From: Candidatus Woesearchaeota archaeon
GTDB lineage: Archaea; Nanobdellota; Nanobdellia; Woesearchaeales; GW2011-AR9
Direction of reading: 5' to 3'
DNA length: 38,682 nucleotides
NCBI GenBank assembly: GCA_013331635.1
Contig: DUFZ01000049.1
Coordinates: 1 to 38,682 of the forward strand
Part shown: piece after piece, positions 1 through 7,330 of the stretch
Layout of the letters: each line of letters opens with the position of its first letter
How positions within the stretch are numbered: the stretch's first letter is position 1
The notes under the pieces: model-generated
What the model saw: the letters and a program-made list of their open reading frames with translations, nothing else
Told to the model about the DNA's origin: nothing
Database searches by the model: none
Made by a program: the position numbers and the translations under genes

Positions 1-40
1 TGTTCTTCAGAATCGAATCTACTGTCTGTACGTGGAAAGC

Positions 41-358
41 TTAGAGAAGGGCTCTAAGCTCTAGGAATGGGTTCTTGTTTTGTTGTTTCCACGTTGTTAT
101 CAGGCTCATTATGACTTCATTTGCTGTTGTTCCTTTCTCGTTTCTGAGCGTTCCTGTTATTTTCCTTAGGATTACTTCTTCTCTGAGCATTCTTTCTGCA
201 CGATTATTGGTTGGTTCAACTTCTGGATGTATTATGCATGTGAACCAGTGTTCGAAGCCGTTTTCTATTCTTATGGTCCTGTTCCAAATGTAGGTTAGCA
301 GCATAAGGTCGAGCCTCTGCGAAGGTATAAGCGAACTGACAAGAGGGTTGCCTCCCAA
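41..358 (-). pseudogene. IS66-like transposase, C-terminal fragment
   Basis: About 105 codons resemble the C-terminal end of the IS66 DDE transposase. The key stretch is PEVEPTNNRAER followed by LRKITGTLRNEKG and a tail with NPFLELRALL, which matches the family pattern of a glutamate/asparagine-rich segment after 'EPTNN.AER', then R-K, G and a final helix. Full IS66 transposases are roughly 450-550 residues, so only the last fifth is here. The only start available is a weak TTG and no upstream transposase sequence was found, so this is a remnant. No terminal inverted repeats were located. It lies at the edge of a region containing other transposon relics, beyond the end of the sugar-gene cluster. 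Confidence 0.6.
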
Positions 359-452
359 ACTTTTTAAAAAAGTTTAATCAAAACAAAGGACTTTGTCCAA
401 TCAGTGGGCTTTAGCCCGCTCCGTCTCTCAAATGGCGTGACATTTGACGGAG
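357..452. repeat. cluster of hairpins in transposon-rich gap
   Basis: Four short inverted repeats follow each other: an AT palindrome around 357-375 (AAACTTTTT / AAAAAGTTT), ACAAAG/CTTTGT at 383-396, AGTGGGCT/AGCCCGCT at 403-420, and a two-part stem at 419-452 (CTCCGT...ACGGAG outside, CAAATG/CATTTG inside, loop GCGTGA). The GGGCTTTAGCCC type of hairpin is common at the ends of IS200/IS605-type elements, so this could be the relic of such an end, but no TnpA or TnpB sequence was recognised. A plus-strand frame stays open from about 361 to 575 without a convincing start or recognisable protein. The stretch 453-595 holds nothing else I can name. Confidence 0.4.
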
Positions 453-595
453 AACGTCAGTTTCCAATCATTACAAGCGAAGGTGAGAAGTTGCTAACCA
501 GAACAAAAGTGAGATTTAAGATGGATCCTTTTGGCAGATACTGCCCCTTAATGAACGAAAGCATGGTCAAGAGGTGAACAAGAAATAACGATCCT

Positions 596-612
596 TTGCG
601 CGGAGTTCATGT
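596..612. repeat. 17-bp direct repeat, left copy
   Basis: TTGCGCGGAGTTCATGT occurs here and again, identically, at 895-911. The pair brackets the deleted transposon relic at about 618-888. The right copy covers the stop codon of the SDR gene. The repeat could be a long target-site duplication or a leftover of a larger rearrangement. Confidence 0.6.
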
Positions 613-617
613 GTCTA

Positions 618-888
618 GGTTCATTGGATTTGTCACCCCCTTTTAACCCTGTGTGGTTAAGCGGGGTGTATGAAACTGAAAAATCCAATGATTATAAAGG
701 AATTACGTAAATTCTACCTAGAAAATAAGTGGAATCATAACAAAGTTCGAAATTATCGGTACAACCATATCCGCCCTCACAGAAGCTTGTTTATGAAAAC
801 ACCAGTAGAAGTCTATTTTGATTTACAACAAAGATTAAAAGTAACAGAACCACAGGATAAACAGGGGTGGTGACATATCCTATGGACT
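618..888. mobile_element. miniature, internally deleted integrase-type insertion element
   Basis: The ends form an imperfect inverted repeat: GTTCATTGGATTTGTCACC at the left and, reverse-complemented from the right, GTCCATAGGATATGTCACC, which agree at 16 of 19 positions. Inside lies only the C-terminal piece of an integrase-type transposase, whose stop codon falls within the right terminal repeat as in intact elements. A further hairpin (CACCCC/GGGGTG with TTAACC/GGTTAA inside, 634-668) occupies the left end. The unit is too small to encode a full transposase and would need one supplied in trans. Identical 17-bp direct repeats flank it. Element boundaries are uncertain by several bases. Confidence 0.5.
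670..873 (+). pseudogene. integrase-core transposase C-terminal fragment (IS481/IS3-like)
   Basis: The 67-codon frame contains YNHIRPHRSL followed by TPVEVY, the hallmark of the C-terminal part of the rve integrase core in IS481- and IS3-type transposases ('YN..RPH.sL...tP.e.y'). The catalytic DDE residues and DNA-binding N-terminus are missing; IS481 proteins are normally about 300 residues. The ATG directly after the left-end hairpin is probably fortuitous: a large internal deletion has joined the left end to the 3' end of the gene. Confidence 0.6.
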
Positions 889-894
889 CAGACA

Positions 895-911
895 TTGCGC
901 GGAGTTCATGT
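895..911. repeat. 17-bp direct repeat, right copy
   Basis: Identical to 596-612. It overlaps the last codons and stop (906-908) of the minus-strand SDR gene, so insertion or rearrangement here may have reset the SDR C-terminus. Confidence 0.6.
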
Positions 912-1742
912 TTCTTGGAAAGAAAGTGGAACTTTTCTAGTGAGTAGGAATCCACCATCAATGGATATTATTTGTCCGGTGATGTACTCGCCCCCCTTAC
1001 TTGACAATAATAAAGCTAGAGAAGCAATATCTTCTGGATTTCCCAACCTCTGCAAAGGAATTGAAGATGCTTCTAATTGATTGTAGCCATTCGTACTTAT
1101 TGGTGGCGGATACTCAGCCATGGCTTTATCTCTCATAGGTGTAATGGTCGAGCTAGGACAAATAGCATTAACGCGGATGTTGAATTTAGCAAGCTGCATT
1201 GCCTGATTCAAGGTAAGATTATTTATCCCCGCTTTGGTTATATCATAAATATCACACACCGCTTTGCCGCAGATACCATTCACTGAAGAAATATTAATGA
1301 TTGCTCCATAATTATTTTTTTTCATCAGCGTGCTAATTTTCAAACCGAGATACCAGTAGGAAAGTAAATTTACTTTTATCAATTCTTGAATTGTATCCAT
1401 ATTCAGGCTTATATTATCATTGTCTTGTATCGTGTGTGTGCTTTTGTTCTCTTTGTAAATACCAGCACAATTAACCAAGATATCAATTGTAGGAAATTTT
1501 CTTATTATTTGCGAAAAGGCAATATTTATCTGATCAAATTTTGAGAGATCACATAAAAAATGGCTGCATTGGGTAATGGAGATTTCCTTTTGAGCTTGCT
1601 GTAATTTCTCTTTATTTTGCCCGATTATTATAACCTGAGCTCCCCATTTCACAAACAAGGCGGCAATAGCTTTTCCGATACCACTACTTCCACCAGTAAT
1701 TAAAGCTGTTTTTCCAGATAAATCTAATAAATTATTTGCCAT
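906..1742 (-). CDS. short-chain dehydrogenase/reductase
   Basis: This is a 278-residue classical SDR. The N-terminal NAD(P)-binding motif is TGGSSGIG, the NAG-like motif appears as NCAG, and the catalytic Ser and Tyr-x-x-x-Lys are present in NISSVNG and YDITK. The C-terminal substrate/cofactor part ends in the usual 'GQ.I.IDGG', after which about 14 extra residues follow; those could result from altered sequence at the 17-bp repeat that covers the stop codon. The start overlaps the end of the upstream nucleotidyltransferase by 11 bases, so the two are co-translated. SDRs next to nucleotidyltransferases often modify nucleotide sugars or polyols, so a role in surface-glycan or polar-headgroup precursor synthesis is likely. 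The substrate cannot be told. Confidence 0.88.
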   Translation of the reverse strand: MANNLLDLSGKTALITGGSSGIGKAIAALFVKWGAQVIIIGQNKEKLQQAQKEISITQCSHFLCDLSKFDQINIAFSQIIRKFPTIDILVNCAGIYKENKSTHTIQDNDNISLNMDTIQELIKVNLLSYWYLGLKISTLMKKNNYGAIINISSVNGICGKAVCDIYDITKAGINNLTLNQAMQLAKFNIRVNAICPSSTITPMRDKAMAEYPPPISTNGYNQLEASSIPLQRLGNPEDIASLALLLSSKGGEYITGQIISIDGGFLLTRKVPLSFQET

Positions 1743-2466
1743 CTCTCCGCCAGCCCATTTTTTCGATTAACTCCTCACATATTATTAAATCAGAGCGAGT
1801 ATTGACTCCAGTCCAGATTTTATCTTCTATGTCCATAACTATAAATTCTTTATCTGATACTAACTCCAAAACACCATCGCTTAATGTATATCTCCCTAAA
1901 TTTTGTGCTTTTTCCAGAGCTTTAAAAATCTTTGGTGTAAGCCCAAACAAACCACAATCAATGCAATTGTATTCTTTGATGCTCCAGCCAAGATTGTTAA
2001 TGAAGTTGTCTACTTCTAAAACTTTTGTGGCACTATCAATATCATTAACATGGTCTATTTTCTTATCAACACATAATATACATTTATCAGTTGCATCCAT
2101 CCTTTTGATAAGACCTTTGATTATTTCAGGATCAATAACATGATCCGCCATAGTTAAAATAAAATTTTCATCTGTTATTACTTTCCTAGCCGCTAATGCT
2201 GAGACACCTAATTCGCGATGAAAGTCGGGATTGTAAACATAGGTTATATGCACACCTAATTCAGAGCCATCTTTGAGATAGTCTTTGATATGCTCTGACA
2301 TGAAACCAACTATGACTACAAAGTTTAGGATGCCGGCAGACTTTAGGTTTAAGATAACATGCTCAATCAAGGCTTTCCGTCCGACAGCATACAATGGTTT
2401 AGGGACAGTTATGGATCCAGTATTAATACGAGTTCCTTTTCCCGCCGCAAGTATTACTGCTCTCAT
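1732..2466 (-). CDS. sugar/polyol-phosphate nucleotidyltransferase
   Basis: At 244 residues it has the length of a single-domain NTP transferase. The signature LAAGKGTR near residue 7 and the PKPL lysine motif near residue 23 define the nucleotide-binding Rossmann-like fold. MADHVID around residue 105 holds the metal-binding aspartate; a DH pair here also occurs in archaeal inositol-1-phosphate cytidylyltransferases, so CTP:inositol-phosphate or CTP:polyol-phosphate transfer is one possibility. LicC-like choline-phosphate cytidylyltransferase or a sugar-1-phosphate nucleotidyltransferase are alternatives. It is the first gene of a two-gene unit with the SDR and has its own TATA-like box. Confidence 0.82.
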   Translation of the reverse strand: MRAVILAAGKGTRINTGSITVPKPLYAVGRKALIEHVILNLKSAGILNFVVIVGFMSEHIKDYLKDGSELGVHITYVYNPDFHRELGVSALAARKVITDENFILTMADHVIDPEIIKGLIKRMDATDKCILCVDKKIDHVNDIDSATKVLEVDNFINNLGWSIKEYNCIDCGLFGLTPKIFKALEKAQNLGRYTLSDGVLELVSDKEFIVMDIEDKIWTGVNTRSDLIICEELIEKMGWRRDGK

Positions 2467-2488
2467 AGTGCTTTTCAGTACTTAAAGC

Positions 2489-2500
2489 ATTTATATATCT
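2489..2500 (-). promoter_or_regulatory. TATA-like promoter of the nucleotidyltransferase gene
   Basis: On the minus strand GATATATAAATG is centred about 27 nt before the ATG at 2466, the spacing expected for a leaderless archaeal transcript. Confidence 0.55.
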
Positions 2501-2557
2501 TTTGAAATTGGGAACTATTAATCCATTTTTATATCTTTGAAAAGTTTAACCCCACTA

Positions 2558-3430
2558 TTAATCTGGTGCTGTTCTGGTGCAGAGAATATTACTATTAAGT
2601 GACCCCTCAAATCGTTGGGTGATGTAGTGATGTAATTCTTGGGAATCAAAAGGTTCAACACGATGTTTTCGTTCATTAAGGTTATTAAGATAAAAACCTA
2701 GATTTTTAAGATAATCAATGAATTCTTCTGGTGTAACACCGGTCTTTTCTAAAAAAGAGGGTGTAAATTCAACCACTATTGATGCAGTGTTGGAACGGCG
2801 TAGCAACCGGTTCATCCCCTGTAAAACAAAATACTCTGCCCCTTCAACATCTATCTTTACAAAATTAACCTTTTCTTTTTTAAAATAATCATCTAGTGGT
2901 ACACTTTCCACCACTACAGAATTTTTAGTGGTCTGTTCACTTTGGATTATAGAGTGCTTGGTGTTCTTTTCCTGGTTATCAATAAAAAGCTTAATTTTCC
3001 CGGCCCGATTGGATACAGCTTTTTGTTCGATAATTATATTTTTATATTTATTTACATCAACATTCTTTTTAAGGAGGAAGAAATTATCGGGATGCGGCTC
3101 AAAAGCATAGACCTTTCCTTGTGGTCCGACCAATTTAGCAAAAAGGAGAGTATAATATCCAATATTTGCTCCAACATCGATAACAACATCCCCCGGCTTT
3201 ATCTGGGATTTCATTAATTTGGTTATGAAAGGCTCATAGCTTCCACGAGTTGACAGGCGAAGGGAATCATTCTTATCTAAATAGATAGTATTTCCCTCAA
3301 TTATCGCTTTGTCAGAACGAAGAAACTGAATCAGCCACGAATTTGCTTTACGAATCCAGGAAAAGTGGAGGTGATTGTTTATGCAAAATTGATGTCCTTG
3401 TTGATAGAGCAAGACCAAGGATTTTTTCAT
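2558..3430 (-). CDS. FkbM-family SAM-dependent methyltransferase
   Basis: A protein of 290 residues. The SAM-binding motif I is VIDVGANIGYYT (about residue 84), followed by an acidic YAFEPHP after strand 2 and the FkbM-typical VKIDVEGAE near residue 190, with hydrophobic 'VVEF' after it. The family O-methylates sugars and other small molecules in polysaccharide and natural-product clusters. Here it lies between sugar genes, so methylation of a glycan sugar is the simplest guess. A TATA-like ATTAATAAATAAC at about 3450-3462 sits 27 nt before the start, so it seems to be transcribed on its own. Confidence 0.88.
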   Translation of the reverse strand: MKKSLVLLYQQGHQFCINNHLHFSWIRKANSWLIQFLRSDKAIIEGNTIYLDKNDSLRLSTRGSYEPFITKLMKSQIKPGDVVIDVGANIGYYTLLFAKLVGPQGKVYAFEPHPDNFFLLKKNVDVNKYKNIIIEQKAVSNRAGKIKLFIDNQEKNTKHSIIQSEQTTKNSVVVESVPLDDYFKKEKVNFVKIDVEGAEYFVLQGMNRLLRRSNTASIVVEFTPSFLEKTGVTPEEFIDYLKNLGFYLNNLNERKHRVEPFDSQELHHYITQRFEGSLNSNILCTRTAPD

Positions 3431-3493
3431 AGTTTCAATGTTTTTGATTGTTATTTATTAATTTGTCTCTTTAATTTATCGTTTTTTTAAATA

Positions 3494-4375
3494 TTAATCT
3501 TTCCTCATCATGTCTGCCAAGAATCCAAACAGCACGGTTTGCAGGCCAAAAACTAATAGAATCATCATTAAAAAAAGTAACCCTAAATGCCCTTTTATTC
3601 CCGATGTAAAATGAAGGAAGACAAAGTAAAAGCCAATTATTCCTCCAAAAGAAAGTCCTAATAATCCAATCCTTCCAAAGAACATTAATGGCTCGTAATC
3701 TCGATAAATCCGGAAAATGTTAATCCAGGCCTTGAGGGCGTATTGAAGTGGATTCTTAAAGAGGCGGCTAGACCTAGTTCGCCGTGTTTGGATTGGTACT
3801 TCCGCAATCCTAAATCCTTGCTTAGTCGCCTTAATAATCTGTTCCTGGGTGTAGGTAAAGGTATTGATGTAATTAATCTCACTGGCTACTTCTGCGGTAA
3901 AAGCCCTGAAACCGGTAGTAGAATCAGTGATTCTCACGTTGGTTAAAGAAGTAAGTACGATGGAAAAAGCAATATTTCCTATCTTTTTGAGCAGCGGCAT
4001 TTGTTCAATTTTTCCCCGAAAACGGCTGCCTAATACTAAGTCATATCCGCTTTCTACTTTTTGGATGAGTTCTGGGATGTGCTGGGGATGATATTGCCCA
4101 TCGGCATCGGTGTGTACAATAATATCCGCACCAAGTTTAAGGCATTCTTTCATCTCTTCCCGAAACGTTTCTGCTAGTCCCCTATTTCGGGGATGAGATA
4201 CGACTATCGCTCCCTGCTTCTCAGCTATCTCTGCTGTTCTATCCCTTGAACCATCATCCAGCACCAGAATTTTGTATTTATACTTGGTGTTCTGCATCAC
4301 TTGTTTTATTTCTTCTAGTACCAAAGGCAGGGTTTTTTCTTCGTTGTACGCGGGTATGGTAATGATGACTTTCAT
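3494..4375 (-). CDS. GT2 glycosyltransferase with C-terminal membrane helices (DPM-like)
   Basis: The N-terminal 220 or so residues form a GT-A fold: IPAYNEE at the start, VLDDGSRDRT for nucleotide binding, and TDADGQYHP with the DxD-type metal site. The sequence then shows DSTTGFRAF and a basic segment TRRTRSSRL typical of polyprenyl-phosphate mannose/glucose synthases. Two hydrophobic helices occupy about residues 230-285. The expected job is transfer of a sugar from a nucleotide donor to a polyprenyl (dolichyl) phosphate at the cytoplasmic face. The start overlaps the end of the Gfo/Idh gene by an ATGA-type junction, indicating coupled translation. Confidence 0.88.
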   Translation of the reverse strand: MKVIITIPAYNEEKTLPLVLEEIKQVMQNTKYKYKILVLDDGSRDRTAEIAEKQGAIVVSHPRNRGLAETFREEMKECLKLGADIIVHTDADGQYHPQHIPELIQKVESGYDLVLGSRFRGKIEQMPLLKKIGNIAFSIVLTSLTNVRITDSTTGFRAFTAEVASEINYINTFTYTQEQIIKATKQGFRIAEVPIQTRRTRSSRLFKNPLQYALKAWINIFRIYRDYEPLMFFGRIGLLGLSFGGIIGFYFVFLHFTSGIKGHLGLLFLMMILLVFGLQTVLFGFLADMMRKD

Positions 4376-5370
4376 GGTAGAATAATTACCTGTTTGGTTT
4401 GCGCTGAGGTAAGTAGCTGATTGGCGGTGGAGAGTACCTTGAGCCCGTGTTCACCCGGAACTGATGCTGGCAGGCCTAAACGAATGCACTCCAGGAAGGA
4501 CTCCAGTTCTACCTGTAGGGGCTCTTTCTTAGGAATAATTATTTTTTTCATGTCCCCTTCCGTGACGCTTTCCCAGTTATCGCTGCTGAAAGATTTGTTC
4601 TCATAAAAAAATAATTCCTGGTTCAGATAGTTCACTTCAAACATGCCTTTTTTTCCAAAGACTTTTAACTGCCTGATTTTGGTAGGAGAGAGATAATTTA
4701 TGTTTAATATTGCTGAGACCCCATTTTTGTACTGGATAATGGCAGTTACGGAATCCTCGCAGTGGGGATGAAGGCGCTGTTGAGTTTCAGCATAAATATG
4801 GCTTGGTTCAGATTCAATAAGATAATTGATAATATCTAAATCGTGCACAGAAAGGTCGGTGATAACACCAACATCAGTAATACGGCTGGGAAAAGGGCCG
4901 ATGCGCTGCACGTCAATTTTATAGATGTCCCCTAAATCATTGATTCTTTTTTTTAATTCGATGACCGCAGCATTGAACCGTTCAATGTGCCCGATCATGA
5001 GCAAGCACTTATGATTGACGGCGCAGGCGATAATCTCCTTCGCTTCTGGTTCGGTGGAAGCAATAGGCTTTTCCAGCAAGATGTGCTTGCCCTTAGTTAA
5101 GGCGTAGAGAGCGACTTCTTTATGCAGGCAGGTAGGAACAGCAATGGAAACGGCATCAATATCTTCTTGGTCAAGCATCTCTTTATAATCAGCATATGGT
5201 TTAGCATGGTATTTTTTGGCGATGTTTTCAGCCTGTTCCAGGTAACTGTCAGCTACTGCCACAAGTTCAGCATTCTCACTGTTAAAGAATACTCGGGCGT
5301 GGTTCTGGCCCATTGAGCCAACTCCGATAACGGCGACACGAATTCGTTTCTTTATCTCCATTTTTATCAT
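4372..5370 (-). CDS. Gfo/Idh/MocA oxidoreductase, likely nucleotide-sugar 3-dehydrogenase
   Basis: A 332-residue protein with the Rossmann motif VIGVGSMGQNHAR, the family lysine in LEKPIA (near residue 97), GHIERFNAAV in the substrate domain and HDLDI further on. Archaeal and bacterial relatives of this type (WlbA/WbpB, UDP-GlcNAc(A) 3-dehydrogenase) oxidise C3 of UDP-GlcNAc or its uronic acid before transamination. The DegT aminotransferase gene directly precedes it, the two coupled as TAA then ATG with no spacer, which supports a dehydrogenase-aminotransferase pair acting in turn. Two starts (ATG at 5370 or four codons on) are possible. Which sugar carbon is oxidised is inferred from family resemblance only. 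Confidence 0.88.
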   Translation of the reverse strand: MIKMEIKKRIRVAVIGVGSMGQNHARVFFNSENAELVAVADSYLEQAENIAKKYHAKPYADYKEMLDQEDIDAVSIAVPTCLHKEVALYALTKGKHILLEKPIASTEPEAKEIIACAVNHKCLLMIGHIERFNAAVIELKKRINDLGDIYKIDVQRIGPFPSRITDVGVITDLSVHDLDIINYLIESEPSHIYAETQQRLHPHCEDSVTAIIQYKNGVSAILNINYLSPTKIRQLKVFGKKGMFEVNYLNQELFFYENKSFSSDNWESVTEGDMKKIIIPKKEPLQVELESFLECIRLGLPASVPGEHGLKVLSTANQLLTSAQTKQVIILP

Positions 5371-6456
5371 TTACATTTCTTGGTATTTTTCTATTGTGGT
5401 TATAATATAATCCATATCTTTTTCGGTGATAAATGGATGAACCGGCAGGGACAGCACTTCCAAGGCAATTTTTTCAGTGTGGGGGAAAGTCATTTGGTTA
5501 TATTCTGAATACGCTTTCTGTTTGTGTATCGGGAGAGGGTAAAAAATGGCAGTTCCTATTCCTTTGTCTGTGAGATACTGAACAAGTTCATCCCTAGTTT
5601 TACCAAATTCTGTGGTTACCCGGATGGTGTATTGATGAAATACGTGTTTAGGATTTATTGGTGGTACGACCAGGCCCTGGATCAGACGTAGCCTTTTGGT
5701 AAGGTACAGCGCGTTTTTGCGACGTTGTTCATTAAAAAAGGGCAGTTTTTTCAGCTGTTCGATGCCAATGGCAGCAGCAATATCAGTCATGCGGTAGTTG
5801 TAGCCTATAAAATCATGATAGTACTTTTTTTCTGAGCCGTGAGTAATGAGTTTACGGGCCAGGGCGGCGATATGGTCATCATTCGTAGTGATCATGCCCC
5901 CTTCTCCAGTGGTCATGTTTTTGGTCGGGTAAAAAGAAAAACAGCCGGTTCCAAATGAACCCACTTTTTTGCCGTCACATTCAGCACCATGGGCCTGGCA
6001 GGCATCTTCGATGATGGAGAGATTATGCTTCCTGGCGATGGCACTAATCACATCCATCTCTGCGGATTGTCCGTAGAGGTGGACAGGCAGAATGGCTTTT
6101 GTTTTGGGGGTAATGGCTGGTTCAATTTGGTGGTAGTCAATATTGAAGGTGTTGTGATTAACGTCTACAAAAATAGGAGTTGCGCCAACCATCTTAATGG
6201 CATTAGCAGTAGCGATGAAAGAGAAAGGGCTGGTAATGACTTCATCACTTGGGCCGATTCCTAAAGCAAGAAGAGCAATATGCAGGGCGGTAGTCCCGTT
6301 GGAAGTGGCAATGGCGTGTTTGACACCAATGAAATAGGCAAAGGCTTTTTCAAAAGCAGCTACTCTTGTTCCTTGGGCTAACATACCGGATTCAAGAACT
6401 TCTAAAACTGCCCTCTTCTCCTCCTCACCAAGCTGAGGCTTTGCAATAGGAATCAT
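5371..6456 (-). CDS. DegT/DnrJ/EryC1 PLP-dependent sugar aminotransferase
   Basis: A 361-residue fold-type I aminotransferase. The N-terminus begins with the family's IPIAKPQLGEEE; SNGTTALH binds the PLP phosphate; DACQAHGA holds the PLP ring aspartate; and FYPTKNMTTGEGG contains the Schiff-base lysine (Lys179). Family members use glutamate to aminate a keto-sugar nucleotide (WbpE/WlbC-type at C3, ArnB/PglE-type at C4). The next gene encodes a Gfo/Idh dehydrogenase, which favours C3 amination. A strong TATA-like box lies 27 nt upstream, so this gene starts its own leaderless transcript even though the larger operon ends just before it. Confidence 0.92.
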   Translation of the reverse strand: MIPIAKPQLGEEEKRAVLEVLESGMLAQGTRVAAFEKAFAYFIGVKHAIATSNGTTALHIALLALGIGPSDEVITSPFSFIATANAIKMVGATPIFVDVNHNTFNIDYHQIEPAITPKTKAILPVHLYGQSAEMDVISAIARKHNLSIIEDACQAHGAECDGKKVGSFGTGCFSFYPTKNMTTGEGGMITTNDDHIAALARKLITHGSEKKYYHDFIGYNYRMTDIAAAIGIEQLKKLPFFNEQRRKNALYLTKRLRLIQGLVVPPINPKHVFHQYTIRVTTEFGKTRDELVQYLTDKGIGTAIFYPLPIHKQKAYSEYNQMTFPHTEKIALEVLSLPVHPFITEKDMDYIITTIEKYQEM

Positions 6457-6479
6457 ACGAAGAAAGGCTTAATTTTGGT

Positions 6480-6490
6480 TTATAAAGTTT
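6480..6490 (-). promoter_or_regulatory. TATA-like promoter of the aminotransferase gene
   Basis: The minus strand reads ACTTTATAAACC around 6478-6489, centred about 28 nt before the ATG at 6456. It overlaps the last codons of the possible zinc-ribbon frame upstream. Confidence 0.6.
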
Positions 6491-6608
6491 CGGTAACTAA
6501 CCGACATTCAGGGCATTTTTCTCCTGCTTTCTTTCCTTCCTCCAGCTTCTTTCCACAGGCACAGACTACCTCACTGCTTGCGGTGATTGGGATTTTTATT
6601 TGTTCTTT
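6480..6608 (-). other. possible small zinc-ribbon frame without a usual start codon
   Basis: Between the methyltransferase and aminotransferase genes, an open minus-strand frame of about 42 codons reads ...VVCACGKKLEEGKKAG followed by EKCPECRLV, that is, two Cys-x-Cys/Cys-x-x-Cys knuckles 15-20 residues apart, a credible zinc ribbon. The frame begins after a TGA at 6609-6611, overlaps the last codons of the methyltransferase gene and contains no ATG, GTG or TTG before the first cysteines. It may use a rare start such as ATA/ATC, be the relic of a larger gene, or be joined by a frameshift to the methyltransferase end. Expression is unproven. Confidence 0.35.
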
Positions 6609-7327
6609 TCACAAACAAAGAAAATCCCCCCTGCAAGTTTGTTTATGATTGGAAAACTTTCCAATATTCCTTCCAGGGGCTTAGCTATAGTTATCATCTT
6701 CTGTGAAAAAGATGTAGGTATAAAAGTATGATACTCCAGGTGTGTAATCGAGTATCCAAATTCATGGAAAATTTTCTTCCAGGTGCGAAACATGTAACTT
6801 TGTTCATTACGGTGTATGGTAGGATAATAAATTCTTTCCTTATATCTCCTCAAAGGATTGAGAGCATTGGCCTCATCAACAAGAATAAGTCCTTTTCCCA
6901 CACGATCAATTTCTTGTATAGCATTATAAACAAGATTAGATGATAACCTATTGGTACTCTTAATTAAGTGGTGAAGAACACCTTGACAGATAATAACATC
7001 AAATTCTCTATCTTTAAAAGGAAGAGCGGTGACATCAGACTGAACAAAAGTGATATGTGGATATTTCTCTGTGGCTTTTTTAATCGCCTCTGCAGAATAA
7101 TCAACACCCACTAACTGGGTACAGAAAGGATAGTAAAAGTAAGTTGAAAAGCCAGAACCACATCCAATATCTAGTACTTTTTTATTTTTTGGAAGATGCT
7201 GAATGATGGGTGTAAAAGCTTTAAAGAGATGGTGGTTTCCACCAGGACTTAAATATTCCGGATAATCACCATCCTGTTGGACTTTTTCATCCCAATAATT
7301 TCTATATTCTTCTGTAGATTTTTCCAT
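6596..7327 (-). CDS. class I SAM-dependent methyltransferase
   Basis: A 243-residue protein with motif I VLDIGCGSGFST (about residue 50), motif II VGVDYSAEAI, motif III-like VQSDVTALPF and motif IV FDVIICQGVLHHL, the arrangement of UbiE/Methyltransf_11 enzymes. The C-terminal third probably forms the substrate lid. The start lies four bases after the stop of the E2-like gene, so it is the last gene of the long operon; the spacing suggests shared regulation. The substrate is unknown; a sugar, lipid or pathway intermediate are all possible. Confidence 0.85.
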   Translation of the reverse strand: MEKSTEEYRNYWDEKVQQDGDYPEYLSPGGNHHLFKAFTPIIQHLPKNKKVLDIGCGSGFSTYFYYPFCTQLVGVDYSAEAIKKATEKYPHITFVQSDVTALPFKDREFDVIICQGVLHHLIKSTNRLSSNLVYNAIQEIDRVGKGLILVDEANALNPLRRYKERIYYPTIHRNEQSYMFRTWKKIFHEFGYSITHLEYHTFIPTSFSQKMITIAKPLEGILESFPIINKLAGGIFFVCEKNK

Positions 7328-7330
7328 GTA

